A stretch of DNA of 64,000 nt from PALSA-600 sp963842335. GTDB lineage: Bacteria; Actinomycetota; Thermoleophilia; Gaiellales; Gaiellaceae. The stretch covers positions 37,001 through 101,000 of the forward strand of contig CAWJGF010000016.1 of assembly GCA_963842335.1 (NCBI GenBank), given 5' to 3'. The notes beneath the pieces are model-generated. The model saw only the letters and a program-made list of their open reading frames with translations. It was not told the origin of the DNA and did not search any database. A program made the translations under genes and the position numbers. Position 1 is the stretch's first letter. Each line of letters begins with the position of its first letter. This document shows, in pieces, positions 24,143 through 36,566 of this stretch.

Positions 24143-25977
24143 CGCGCACGGGCGTCTCGTACTTCGGCGTCCGCATTCCCCGCCATGCACGACGCGATCT
24201 CGAGGACATCGCCGGGCGCGGGTACACGGCGGTGCTGCACACCTTCTCGGAGAACGACCTCGCGTACTACCGCGGGACGATGGCGGAGATCGTCGCGGCT
24301 TCGCACGAGCTCGGGCTCGAGGTGCAGATGTGCCCCTGGGGCGTCGGCCGCACGTTCGGCGGCGAGGCCGAGAGCCGCTGGGTGACCTTTCACCCGGAGG
24401 CCTGCCAGGTGCTCGACGACGGACGTCGCGTCGCGACCGGGTGTCTCAACAACCCGGTGTACCGCGCGTTCTGCAAGGAGTGGGCCGACGCTGCCGTCGA
24501 GGCGGGAACCGACTACGTCTTCTGGGATGAGCCGCACTGGACGGTGCCCGAGCACGTCGGCGTCGACGATCCCGAGCGCTGGGCCTGCTGCTGCGACGTC
24601 TGCCGGGAGCTCTCCGGATTGGATCTGGCCGCTGGTCTGACACCGGAGGTCCAGGCGTTCCGTGAAAGGTCTGTCGTGGAATTCCTCGGTGAGATGCTCG
24701 CGCACGTCGCAGCGCGCGGTGCGAAGAACACCATCTGCCTGCTCCCGCTCACCGATGGGCCTCACGGTGTCAGCGACTGGGACGCGGTGGCGTCGCTACC
24801 TCACCTCTCCGTGCTGGCGACCGATCCCTACTGGAAGAACTTCGACGAGTCGGCCGAGTCGTTCGTCGGGCGCTTCGCGCGGCTGCTCGGCGAGACAGGC
24901 GCCCGTCACGGCGTCGACGCTCAGATGTGGTTGCCGAGCTTCGGGCTCACACGCGACGAGATACCCGAGTTGGAGTCGGCGATCGCTGCGACCCGTGCTG
25001 CCGGAATCGACGACGTCTGGACCTGGGGCTACGAAGCGTGCGGGCACATGACGAAGCTCGCGACGCCCGACGCGCCGCTCGTCTGGGAGGCGGTGACGAA
25101 GGCGTTGACCGGTGGAGTCCGAACGACCGAGCGGCACCGTGTCGAGCTGCACGACCTCGATCTCCGCCCGACGGCGGAGCTCGTGCGCCTGATCAACGAC
25201 GAAGACCACACGGTTGCGGGTGCGGTCGCAGGTGGAGCCGATGCGATCGGCGCGGCGATCGACGCGATCGTCGAGCGCCTCGAGGCCGGCGGAAGGCTCG
25301 TCTACGTCGGCGCCGGGTCGTCGGGTCGCGCGGCCGAGGCCGACGCGGCCGAGTGCGGGCCGACGTTCTCGACGGACCAGATTCTGGCTGTCACGAGCGC
25401 CGAGGAGGCGGCGGAAGACGACGGTGCAGCGGCCGTCGGCGAGCTCGAGCGGCTGAACGCCGGCCCACGCGACGTCGTGCTCGGCGTCAGCGCGAGCGGT
25501 CGCACGCCCTACACCCTTGCCGCGATCGAGCACGCCTCGAAGGTAGGCGCGCTCACGATCGCGCTCGCCTGCGTCCAGGGTTCCGAGCTCGCGCGACGAG
25601 CCGGACTGTCGATCGAGATCGATGTCGGCCCCGAGGTGATCGCGGGGTCCACGCGGCTGAAGGCGGGCACGGCTCAGAAGCTCGTTTTGAACGCGATCTC
25701 GACGATCGCGATGGTGAAGCTGGGCAAGACCTTCGGGAATCTCATGGTCGACGTGCAGGCGTCGAACGAAAAGCTGCGCGCGCGGGCAGAGCGGGCGGTC
25801 GCGATCGCGACAGCTGCTCCCGACAAGGAGGTCGCCGAGGCGATCGCGGCTGCAGACGGGGATACGAAGGTCGCCATCGTGTCGCTGCTTGCAGGTGTCG
25901 ATGCCAAGACCGCGCGGTCCCGGCTGACCGCTGCGCGCGGCGTCGTCCGCGAGGCGGTGTCCGATGTCGTGGGTTGA
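24139..25977 (+). CDS. murQ: fusion: predicted (beta/alpha)8 glycosidase-like domain + MurQ etherase
   Basis: 612 residues in one uninterrupted frame, overlapping gntR by 4 nt. Residues 1-~325 form an apparent TIM barrel: eight strand-like segments can be read, including YTAVLHTFSEND, VQMCPWGVG, TDYVFWDEPHW (Glu131 at the end of strand 4), CLLPLTDG, LSVLATDPYW, DAQMWLPSFG and DVWTWGYEA. I do not recognise its family. Residues ~333-612 are N-acetylmuramic acid 6-phosphate etherase: LRPTAELVRLINDEDHTV, GAGSSGRAAEADAAECGPTF (Glu405 corresponds to the catalytic Glu region), GVSASGRTPYTLAAI and GPEVIAGSTRLKAGTAQK. MurQ cleaves the lactyl ether of MurNAc-6-P. There is no signal peptide, so both domains act in the cytoplasm. 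No internal ATG or GTG lies at the junction. Confidence 0.88.
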   Translation: MTRTGVSYFGVRIPRHARRDLEDIAGRGYTAVLHTFSENDLAYYRGTMAEIVAASHELGLEVQMCPWGVGRTFGGEAESRWVTFHPEACQVLDDGRRVATGCLNNPVYRAFCKEWADAAVEAGTDYVFWDEPHWTVPEHVGVDDPERWACCCDVCRELSGLDLAAGLTPEVQAFRERSVVEFLGEMLAHVAARGAKNTICLLPLTDGPHGVSDWDAVASLPHLSVLATDPYWKNFDESAESFVGRFARLLGETGARHGVDAQMWLPSFGLTRDEIPELESAIAATRAAGIDDVWTWGYEACGHMTKLATPDAPLVWEAVTKALTGGVRTTERHRVELHDLDLRPTAELVRLINDEDHTVAGAVAGGADAIGAAIDAIVERLEAGGRLVYVGAGSSGRAAEADAAECGPTFSTDQILAVTSAEEAAEDDGAAAVGELERLNAGPRDVVLGVSASGRTPYTLAAIEHASKVGALTIALACVQGSELARRAGLSIEIDVGPEVIAGSTRLKAGTAQKLVLNAISTIAMVKLGKTFGNLMVDVQASNEKLRARAERAVAIATAAPDKEVAEAIAAADGDTKVAIVSLLAGVDAKTARSRLTAARGVVREAVSDVVG

Positions 25978-26996
25978 AGCGGAGCTGCGCGAGCAACCGG
26001 CAGCGCTCCAGCGTTTCCTCGACGCCGAGGCGCTCAACGCCCAGGAGATCACGCACCGCCTTCTCCGAGCGGACGTCCGTTACCTCCTGATCGTGTCGCG
26101 CGGCAGCTCGAGCAACGTCGCGCGTTACATGCAGTACCTGTTCGGAACCGTCAACCGCCTGCCCGTCGCGTTCGCGACACCGTCGCTCTACACCGTGTAC
26201 GACGCGCCGCCGGAGCTCGGGCCCGCAGCCGTGGTCGGCATCTCGCAGTCGGGTGCTTCTCCGGACGTGGTCGCCGTGATCGCCGAGGCGCGCAAGCAGA
26301 GCCGGCCGACGCTTGCGATCACGAACGATCCGTCGTCTCCACTCGCGCTCGCCGCGGATCACACGCTGCCGCTGCATGCCGGCGAAGAGCGCGCGGTCGC
26401 AGCGACGAAGACCTACCTGAACTCGATCGCAGCGGTGGCCTTGCTCTCGACGGCGGGAGACCCTCGTCGGCTGGACGAGTTGCTGGCAATGCCCGGCAAG
26501 GTCGCGCAGCAGATCGAAGACTCGCTCGCCGCGTTCGGAAAGGCTCGACCGATACCGCGACATGGAGGGCGGAAGCGTCGTCGCGCGTGGGGTCAACTAC
26601 GGCGCGGCCTTCGAGATCGCCCTCAAGATCCGCGAGCTCTCAGGGGCTCAGTTCGAGGCGTTTTCCTCTGCCGACCTGCTCCACGGTCCGATCGCCGCGT
26701 TGAAAGCCGGTCGTCCGGCAATCGTGATCGCACCGTCGGGGCGGACGCTGAAGAGCATGCAGGTCGCGGTCGACAAGGTGCGAGAGCGCGGAGCCGAGGT
26801 GGTCGCGATCAGTGACGACGCCGCGTTCCTCGAGCAAGCAGACACAGCCTTGCCGCTGGTCCCGGGAGTCTCGGAATGGCTGAGCCCGCTCTTGACCGTC
26901 GTCCCCGGCCAGGTCGCGGCAGTTCGTCTCGCGACGCTTCGCCACGTCGACGTCGACAGCCCGGTCGGGCTGACGAAGATCACGCTGACGCGTTAG
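25964..26996 (+). CDS. GlmS/AgaS-like SIS-domain sugar isomerase/deaminase (frameshifted)
   Basis: About 344 residues with two SIS domains, as in the isomerase half of GlmS and in GlcN-6-P deaminases of the SIS type. Motifs are LLIVSRGSSSNVARYMQ, VVGISQSGASPDVVAV, RAVAATKTYLNS and, in the second half, GVNYGAAFEIALKIREL, FSSADLLHGPIAAL and VPGQVAAVRLA. The start at 25964 overlaps murQ by 14 nt. The frame changes near 26544: AAG-GCT-CGA should read AAG-GCx-GAC (KADRYRDMEGG), one extra base. It probably converts GlcN-6-P made by NagA to Fru-6-P. Confidence 0.9.
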
Positions 26997-26998
26997 CT

Positions 26999-27613
26999 CT
27001 AGTTTCGAGAGGCCCAGGGATCGACGTAGACGTCGTCGATCTGGGCCGTGCCGCTCAACGTCGTGAACTTGAGCTGCACGGACGAGACACCGAGCAGTCC
27101 GAGCAGCGAGTCGAGGTTGAGCACCGGCGGGCCTGCCTGCCAGGAGGAACCGGTCGAGACCCTTGAGACCTGGAAGACACCTAGCACCTGGCCCAGAAGA
27201 CCGCGCAGCACGACCTCCACCCGGACGGAGCCGTCGCCCGAGCCCTTGATGAAGTAGCGCATCACGGTCGACGTCGTGCCCATACAGAGCTTCGGCGTAT
27301 AAGCCGTGCCACCGGCGGGAAGCGACAGCGAGTTGACGTCGCCGTGCGAATGCACGTAGAAAGACTCGTTCCCGGAGACGACCCGGGCGCCCGAGAGTGA
27401 CCACCCGGTCGCGCCGTTCTCGAGGCCGCCGTTCGCGCCGAAGGTGTAGTAGCGGTAGTCGCCGAACTGGGCGAACGGCTGCGACGTCGAGCCGCAGTCG
27501 TTGTTCAAGCCGAGCAGGGAACCGCCCGCGCTCGCTGTCGAAACGCTGAACGCCGCTGCGACGAGCATCACCAGAGTCGCCACGAGAAACGTCGAGCCGA
27601 GACGTGCCGCCAC
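26999..27613 (-). CDS. secreted protein, unknown function
   Basis: 204 residues from a GTG with a strong AAGGAGG site. Signal peptide FLVATLVMLVAAAFSVSTASA. The mature part contains two cysteines (LNNDCGSTS and KLCMGTTS) and looks like a single beta-sandwich, with FTTLSGTAQIDDVYVDPW at the end typical of carbohydrate-binding-module-like domains. I cannot name a family. An imperfect 12-bp direct repeat (GGCCTAACGCTC at 27646 and GGCCTAGCGCTC at 27670) lies upstream. Confidence 0.7.
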   Translation of the reverse strand: MAARLGSTFLVATLVMLVAAAFSVSTASAGGSLLGLNNDCGSTSQPFAQFGDYRYYTFGANGGLENGATGWSLSGARVVSGNESFYVHSHGDVNSLSLPAGGTAYTPKLCMGTTSTVMRYFIKGSGDGSVRVEVVLRGLLGQVLGVFQVSRVSTGSSWQAGPPVLNLDSLLGLLGVSSVQLKFTTLSGTAQIDDVYVDPWASRN

Positions 27614-27783
27614 CGTCGTCCTCCTTACCGCAGTAACCCCTTAAGGGCCTAACGCTCAGTCTTGCCAGCGGCCTAGCGCTCGCATCACCCTCCCGGGGCA
27701 TCTGAATCACTCGTTTCAGGGATCCTTGGCGGGACGCCCTCGCGCGCGTCAAGCAGTAACGGCGGAATGCCGATCTTGGCGGC

Positions 27784-29142
27784 ATGGCAACTGCGGCCTC
27801 TTCCGTTGCGACCGAGCGCGCTCCGGCGGCTACGACCCTCGATCCGGACGTCGACAGGCACATCGGGGCCGTCCGCGAAAGCGAGGCCGAGCGGCCGAGC
27901 GGCAGGAGCCTCTATGCGGGCCTCTTCTTCGCGACCGCCTTTCTCGCGACCGCAAGTGCTTTGGCCCTCTGGCTTTCGTCGTCTCGCTCCCCGGGTCTCG
28001 TCACGGTCGTCGGCCTGATCCTGGCGTATGCCGCCGCGTCGCATGCACGCTTCGAGGTGGGCACCGGCCTCTCTCTGCCGACTGCTCTCGTGTTCGTCCC
28101 GATGCTCTTCCTGCTCCCGCTCGGCTACGTCCCGCTCGCGATCTGCGCCGGACTCCTCGTCGGCGCTGCCACCGACCTGCTCAGGCGAGGCCTGCCACTC
28201 GAGAAGGTGCTGCTGGTTCCGCTGAACTCGTGGTACTCAATCGGCCCGGTCATCGTGCTCGCCGCCGCCGGGGAAGCCAGGCCCGGGCTCGAGCACTGGC
28301 CCGTCTACATCGCGGCGTTGGGAGCCCAGTTTGCGGCGGACTACTTCATCCAGGCGCCTTATCAGCGCTTCGTCAACGATGTCCCGTTTCCGCTCGCCGC
28401 GCGTTTCATGTCATCGGCGTTCGTCGTTGACGTCGCACTCGCGCCGATCGGCCTCCTGGTCGCTTTCGTCGCGGTCGACCATCCGGTAGCTCTGACCTTC
28501 GTTCTGCCGCTGATCGGACTGCTGGTGATCTTCGCGCGCGAGCGCCAGGTTCGGATCGACCACGCGCTCGAGTTGAGCCATGCCTACCGGGGAACTGCAC
28601 TACTCCTCGGCGACGTCGTGGAGGCCGACGACGCGTACACCGGCAGTCACAGCCGCGATGTCGTGACGCTCGTCCTCGACGTGTCCGACCGGCTGCAACT
28701 CAATGCGCGCGACCGGCGCGACGCGGAGTTCGCGGCGCTGTTGCACGACATCGGCAAGATTCGCGTTCCTGCGGAGATCATCAACAAGCCGGGGAAGCTC
28801 GACGACCACGAATGGGCGGTGATGAAGCAGCACACGATCGAAGGAGAGCGCCTGCTCTCACAGGTCGGCGGTCTGCTCGGCGACATCGGGCACATCGTGC
28901 GGTCGTGCCACGAAGACTGGGACGGGACCGGCTATCCCGACGGAACTGCGGGAAACGACATTCCCCTGGTTGCACGGATCGTGCGCGTGTGCGACGCATT
29001 CAGCGCGATGACGACGGACCGCGCCTATAGGAAGGCGCGGAGCGCTCGGGAGGCGGTCGCAGAGTTGCGCCGCTGCGCCGGCACAGACTTCGATCCTGCG
29101 GTCGTCGAGGCACTGGCGAAAGCCGTCGCAGGCGGCAGCTGA
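27784..29142 (+). CDS. membrane-anchored HD-GYP domain phosphodiesterase
   Basis: 452 residues. The N-terminal ~240 residues hold six to seven hydrophobic segments resembling an integral-membrane MASE-like sensor (FFATAFLATASALALWL through ALTFVLPLIGLLVIF). The C-terminal domain is HD-GYP with the metal-binding motif HDIGKIRVP and the signature DGTGYPDG, plus ARIVRVCDAFSAMTTDRAYR. HD-GYP proteins hydrolyse cyclic dinucleotides, c-di-GMP in most studied cases. The first catalytic set appears complete. The gene stands alone between two leftward genes. Confidence 0.92.
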   Translation: MATAASSVATERAPAATTLDPDVDRHIGAVRESEAERPSGRSLYAGLFFATAFLATASALALWLSSSRSPGLVTVVGLILAYAAASHARFEVGTGLSLPTALVFVPMLFLLPLGYVPLAICAGLLVGAATDLLRRGLPLEKVLLVPLNSWYSIGPVIVLAAAGEARPGLEHWPVYIAALGAQFAADYFIQAPYQRFVNDVPFPLAARFMSSAFVVDVALAPIGLLVAFVAVDHPVALTFVLPLIGLLVIFARERQVRIDHALELSHAYRGTALLLGDVVEADDAYTGSHSRDVVTLVLDVSDRLQLNARDRRDAEFAALLHDIGKIRVPAEIINKPGKLDDHEWAVMKQHTIEGERLLSQVGGLLGDIGHIVRSCHEDWDGTGYPDGTAGNDIPLVARIVRVCDAFSAMTTDRAYRKARSAREAVAELRRCAGTDFDPAVVEALAKAVAGGS

Positions 29143-29186
29143 GTTTCAGGACCAGCCCAAGGGGCGACGGCGAACTACTGCGAGGT

Positions 29187-31025
<1,839 letters not shown>

Positions 31026-31050
31026 GGCCCGGAGATTACAGTTCTCAAGC

Positions 31051-32091
31051 GTGGAGCGGTCTTTGCCCTGGGCCTGGTATGCCGACGCCGACGTGCTGCG
31101 CCGCGAGGGCGAGCGGATTTTCGCCCGCTCCTGGCAATACGCGGGTCACCTGGGACAGATCGGGGAAACCGGAGGCTTCTTCGCAGCGACTGCCGGCCAG
31201 ATCCCTGTAGTTGTTACACGCGCGAGTGACGGCGAGCTGCGGGCGTTCCTCAACGTCTGCCGGCACCGCGGACACGTCGTCGCCAGCGGCTCGGGCGAGC
31301 GGGAGACGCTCCAGTGTCCCTACCACGCGTGGACGTACGGCCTCGACGGCCGGCTGCGGGCTGCGCCGCGCTCGGATCGCGAGCCCGGCTTCGACACCGA
31401 CGAGCTCGGGTTGAAGCAGATCCAGGTCGACACGTGGGGCCCGTTCGTCTTCGTCAACCCGGATCCGGAGGCCGTGCCCCTTGCGGACGCGCTGGGCGAC
31501 GTGCCGACGCAACTGGCGGAGATCCTCGACGTGAACGTCCTTGAATTCCGTTTCCGCGCCGAGTTCGAACTCGACGCGAACTGGAAGATCTCCTGCGAGA
31601 ACTTCCTCGAGTGCTACCACTGCGCGGTCGCGCATCCGGGCTTCAGCGCAGCAGTGGATGTCTCCCCGGACGCGTATCGCCTCTCCGCGGCTGGGCTCGT
31701 GTCGAGCCAGGTCGGGCCGCTGCGCCAGAACGGCAACTCGTTCCTCGCACACGGCGAGGTCCCTCGTAGCCAGTTCCACTTTCTCTGGCCCAACTTCGGG
31801 CTCAACGTATTTCCCGGCCATCCGAATCTCTCTTGCGGGCCGATGCTCCCGCTCGGCCCTGAGCGGACCGGACGCTTCCTCGACTACTTCTTCGCCCCGG
31901 AGGTCGACCAGCAGTGGATCGACGAGCTGGTCGCCTTCGACAACCAGGTCGGCACCGAGGACCGCGCGCTCGTCGAAGGCGTCCAGCGCGGGGTTCGGTC
32001 GGGGATCCTGACCGAGGGCCGGGTCCTTTCCGAGAGCGAGCAGCTTGTCGCCCACTTCCAACGGCTTTGCGCGGAAGCTCTCGCCGGTTAG
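31051..32091 (+). CDS. Rieske-type ring-hydroxylating oxygenase alpha subunit
   Basis: 346 residues from a GTG. The Rieske [2Fe-2S] motif is CRHRGH with CPYHAWTYG (C-x-H ... C-x2-H). The mononuclear iron site is in NWKISCENFLECYHCAVAHP (bridging acidic residue, His and His), with a downstream acidic ligand. The C-terminal part fits the RHO alpha-subunit catalytic domain. Related bacterial proteins act on quaternary amines and aromatic acids. The ABC ATPase starts 12 bp downstream, so it appears to be the first gene of the mannoside transporter operon, an unusual association. The open frame upstream of 31051 overlaps the divergent peptidase and is not used. Confidence 0.9.
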   Translation: MERSLPWAWYADADVLRREGERIFARSWQYAGHLGQIGETGGFFAATAGQIPVVVTRASDGELRAFLNVCRHRGHVVASGSGERETLQCPYHAWTYGLDGRLRAAPRSDREPGFDTDELGLKQIQVDTWGPFVFVNPDPEAVPLADALGDVPTQLAEILDVNVLEFRFRAEFELDANWKISCENFLECYHCAVAHPGFSAAVDVSPDAYRLSAAGLVSSQVGPLRQNGNSFLAHGEVPRSQFHFLWPNFGLNVFPGHPNLSCGPMLPLGPERTGRFLDYFFAPEVDQQWIDELVAFDNQVGTEDRALVEGVQRGVRSGILTEGRVLSESEQLVAHFQRLCAEALAG

Positions 32092-32103
32092 CATCGGCAG
32101 CGC

Positions 32104-33201
<1,098 letters not shown>

Positions 33202-33271
33202 CGACGTCCTAGCCGTTGGAGATAGCATCGAGAGCAGACACAGGGGTCTAACTAGGAGGAGGATTCGAGTG

Positions 33272-34570
33272 ATGCGACGGAAATCGCTGATTGCGTCGGC
33301 CGTCGCACTTGCCGTTATCGCCGCTGGATTGACGGCGACAGCGATCAGTGCAAAACCGACGAAACGAAGTGCCAATTCCATCGAGGTTCTCTCGCTCTGG
33401 GGCGGAAGCGAGAAGGACGCGTTTTTGAAGGTAACTGACGCCTTTACGAAGGCGACGGGGATCAAGGTCGACTACACCTCGGCTCGTGACTTCATCCCGG
33501 AGATCCGGACGCGGCTCGCCGCCGGTAATCCGCCGGAAATCGGGATCCTGCCGAGGCCGGGCTACATCGCGACACTCGCGAAGCAGGGCGCGCTGAAGTC
33601 GCTCTCGAGCGCTCGGGCTCAGCAATGCGTACATGAAGGGGAACTACTCGGCCGGCTGGTTGAAGCTGGGTAGCTCGGGCGGGAAGCTCTACGGCGTTCC
33701 GGCCAAGGCGAACTCGAAGAGCGTCATCTGGTACAAGCCCAACTCGTTCAAGAAGTACAAGCTTCAAGATCCCGAAGACGTGGGCGCAGCTGCTTGCGAT
33801 CACGAAGAAGTACAAGGCGAAGGGTCTGACACCGTGGGCCGTCGGCGCCGGTCCGAGCCAGAGCCAGTGGACCCTCACCGACTGGTTCGAGAACATCTAC
33901 GCCCGGACGGCTGGGCCTGCGAAGTACCAGGCCCTCTTCACCGGAAAGCTGAAGTTCACCGATCCGTCCGTCGCGAACGCGGCGCGGATCATGACCCAGA
34001 TCATCAACAACAAGTACGTCTTGAACGGCGTCCAAGGTGTCCTGGGACAGAGCTTCGTCGGCGGGATCGGCGATGTCTTCGGCACGAGTGCGAAGGCGCA
34101 GCTCTACTTCGAGGGCGGTTTCGTCGGCGGTATCGCAACGCAGCAGGTGAACACGAACCTGAAAGCGGGCACGACGATCGGCGACTTCCCGTGGCCGACG
34201 ATCAAGGCATCGCTGGACCATCCGGTCGTCGGTGCTGCCGACTTCGCAGCGGCCTTCAAGGACACGCCCGAGGTTCGACAGTTCCTCAAGTACATCTCAA
34301 CCGGCCCCGCCGGAAGGATCTGGGTGTCCACCGGAGCGGTGACCTCGCCGAACAAGAAGGTGCCGGCGAGCTCCTACCCGACCAAGCTGGTCCGCGCCGA
34401 GGTCGATTCAGCTGGCAACGGCGAAGACGTTCCTGTTCGACGGCTCCGACCTGCTTCCGGGAGCGTTCGGTGACACGTGGGGCTTCGCGCTCCAGGACGT
34501 GATCCAGCACCCGGGCAACATCAAGAGCATCCTGTCCACCTTCCAGAACAAGATCCAGGGCCAGTTCTAA
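33272..34570 (+). CDS. extracellular sugar-binding protein (several frameshifts)
   Basis: Family 1 solute-binding protein of about 432 residues when three single-base insertions are corrected. The ATG at 33272 has an AGGAGGAGGA site 9 bp upstream. Signal peptide RKSLIASAVALAVIAAGLTA without a lipobox Cys. Segments: IEVLSLWGGSEKDAFLKV, RLAAGNPPEIGILPRPGY, then after a shift near 33614 YMKGNYSAGWLKLGSSGGK, after 33764 KTWAQLLAITKKYKAKGLTP, and after 34405 QLATAKTFLFDGSDLLPG. The stop TAA is at 34568. It should deliver sugar to the two permeases downstream. Confidence 0.85.
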
Positions 34571-34586
34571 GGCCCGTTCGAGTTGG

Positions 34587-34620
34587 AGTTGGCGGCGCCC
34601 CGTGACGGGCGCCGCCAACT
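34587..34620 (+). terminator. 14-bp-stem hairpin between binding-protein and permease genes
   Basis: Perfect inverted repeat AGTTGGCGGCGCCC / GGGCGCCGCCAACT with a 6-nt loop (CGTGAC), followed by TGTTTGA. It begins 17 bp after the binding-protein stop and ends 19 bp before the permease start. Such hairpins often act as partial terminators or 3'-end stabilisers, allowing binding protein to be made in excess over permeases. Confidence 0.7.
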
Positions 34621-34638
34621 CTGTTTGACTGCGGACGA

Positions 34639-35653
34639 ATGAGCACGCAGCCGCTCCCCACCCCGGTTGCCGCCCCGCCGCCGAGCGAAGGGCAGCGCGT
34701 GACAACCCGCTCGATCTTCGGACGCTTCCAGGGATTGTTGTTCGTGCTACCGGCGATCGTCGTGCTTGGTCTCTTCCTCGATCTATCCCGCCTATTACAC
34801 GATTCGCCTGGCGTTTTACGAGGGGAGCTTCAACTTCGGCTTCGACCACTACCTCGGGCTGAAGAACTTCAAGGATCTTCTGACGAACGATCCCGACTTC
34901 CTCGATACGAGCAAGTTCCACGGGTTCAACATCGTCCAAGAGCTCCTCTACAAGAGCGACGGCGGCGCGTTGGTCAACAACATCCACTGGGTCATCTTCT
35001 ACATCGGCTTCTCACTTGTAATCGGTTTGGGCCTCGCCGTTCTGGCCGTGCGAGTCCGCTACGAGCGGGCCGTCAAGACGGCGATCTTCATGCCGATGGC
35101 GATCTCCGCGACTGCCGTCGGGATCATCTGGCTCTTCGTCTACAGCCCGAACCCCGACACGGGCGTCCTCAACGCGACCATCAACGCCTTCGACAACGGC
35201 TTCCACCCCATCGCCTGGCTCGGTCGTCCGAACCTCGTCAACTATTGCCTGATCTTCGCGTACGTCTGGGCGTCGGTCGGCTTCGTGATGGTCGTGCTCT
35301 CCGCGGCGATCAAGGGGATTCCGGCGGAGATCATGGAAGCGGCGCGTGTCGACGGCGCCGGTGAATGGAACATCTTCCGGCGCATCATGTTTCCGATGCT
35401 GAGCCTGCCTCTCTCCGTCGTGACGATCTGGCTCTTTGTCAACGTGATCAAGGTCTTCGACATCATTTACGTCATGACCGGCGGCGGCCCGGGCACGTCC
35501 AGTCGCGTGATCGCCTTCACCATGTACGAGGAGACGTTCCTGAACGGCCGGCCCGGCTACGGCGCCGCCGTCGCTGTAATCATGCTCGTGATCATCGCGC
35601 CGGTCATGGTGCTGAACGTCCGCCGGTTCCGCAGCGAGCGAGTCGTGGCCTGA
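34639..35653 (+). CDS. sugar ABC transporter permease, MalF type (frameshifted)
   Basis: About 338 residues when one insertion is corrected. The N-terminus (MSTQPLPTPVAAPPPSEG, first TM FQGLLFVLPAIVVLGLF) is in one frame. Near 34780, CTC-GAT-CTA should read CTC-ATC-TAT, giving FLIYPAYYTIRLAFYEGSF and the rest. The EAA loop is IMEAARVDGAGEWNIFRRIMFPM, and VYVMTGGGPGTSS-type residues (IYVMTGGGPGTSS) follow. The stop overlaps the next start (TGATG). Confidence 0.88.
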
Positions 35654-36566
35654 TGGCGACCGTCGAACAGGCTGTTCCGATCAGCGCGCAGACGCGCAGC
35701 GAGCGCTTCGTCCGTTTCCTCACCCGCTCGCCGATCCACATCGGGCTGATCGCGATCGCCCTGATCTGGCTCGTCCCGACGGTCGGGCTCGGGATCACAT
35801 CGTTCCGCAAGCCGAACGACATCGCCTCGAGCGGTTGGTGGCACGGCATTCACGCAGTGGGACTGGACGTTGCACAACTACGGCTCGGTCATCCACGCGA
35901 CCGGAATGGGCCATGCCTGGGTGAACAGCCTGATCATCACGATCCCTGCGACGCTCCTGCCGCTCACTCTCGGCGCTCTGGCGGCGTTCGGCTTCGCTTG
36001 GGTGCCGTTCCCGTTCCGCGACACGCTCTTCCTGGCCATCATCGCACTGATGGTGGTGCCGATCCAGACCTCGCTCGTTCCGTTGCTGAAACTGTTCCGC
36101 GAGTGGCACCTCAACACGCCCACTTCGGGATCAGTGCCTTTGCGTTCCTCGGTATCTGGCTCGCGCACACCGCCTTCGGACTGCCACTCGCGGTCTTCCT
36201 CTTGAGGAACTTCTTCATCACTCTTCCGAAGGATCTGATCGAGGCAGCCCGCATGGACGGCGCGTCGAATCTCGCCATCTTCCGACGGATCGTCGTGCCC
36301 CTGTCCGTGCCTGCGCTCGCGTCGTTCGCGATCTTCCAGTTCCTCTGGGTCTGGAACGACCTGCTGATGGCCTTGGTCTTCCTTGCAGGTCAGCCGGAAA
36401 GGCACCTATGACCGTGCGCATCCCATACCTCCTCTCCACGTATGGCCAGGAGTACAACCTGCTGAGCGCCGCTTCGTTCCTGTTGATGATCGTCCCTCTG
36501 ATCGTGTTCTTCTCGTTGCAGCGCTACTTCGTGCAGGGCCTGCTCGCAGGCTCCGTGAAGACCTGA
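35653..36566 (+). CDS. sugar ABC transporter permease, MalG type (frameshifted)
   Basis: About 304 residues. The N-terminal TM is IHIGLIAIALIWLVPTVGLG. Frames change near 35851 (one extra base before TQWDWTLHNYGSV), near 36118 (one missing base; LNT then HFGISAFAFLGIWLAH) and near 36400 (one missing A; GQPE then APMTVRIPYLLSTYGQEYN). The EAA loop is IEAARMDGASNLAIFRRIVVP. The last TM and stop are at FFSLQRYFVQGLLAGSVKT. It overlaps the MalF-type gene by 1 nt and the mannosidase start by 4 nt. Confidence 0.85.

Noticed and set aside
24796..26052. A long minus-strand open frame over the MurQ fusion
   Set aside because: Antisense shadow of a clearly coding gene; Arg/Asp-rich composition and no recognisable domain.
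27614..27783. A possible c-di-GMP riboswitch upstream of the HD-GYP gene
   Set aside because: No GEMM-like conserved core could be traced; only a short direct repeat is visible.
34571..34638. Attenuator or riboswitch between binding-protein and permease genes
   Set aside because: Only a single perfect hairpin is present, with no alternative pairing or conserved aptamer-like core.
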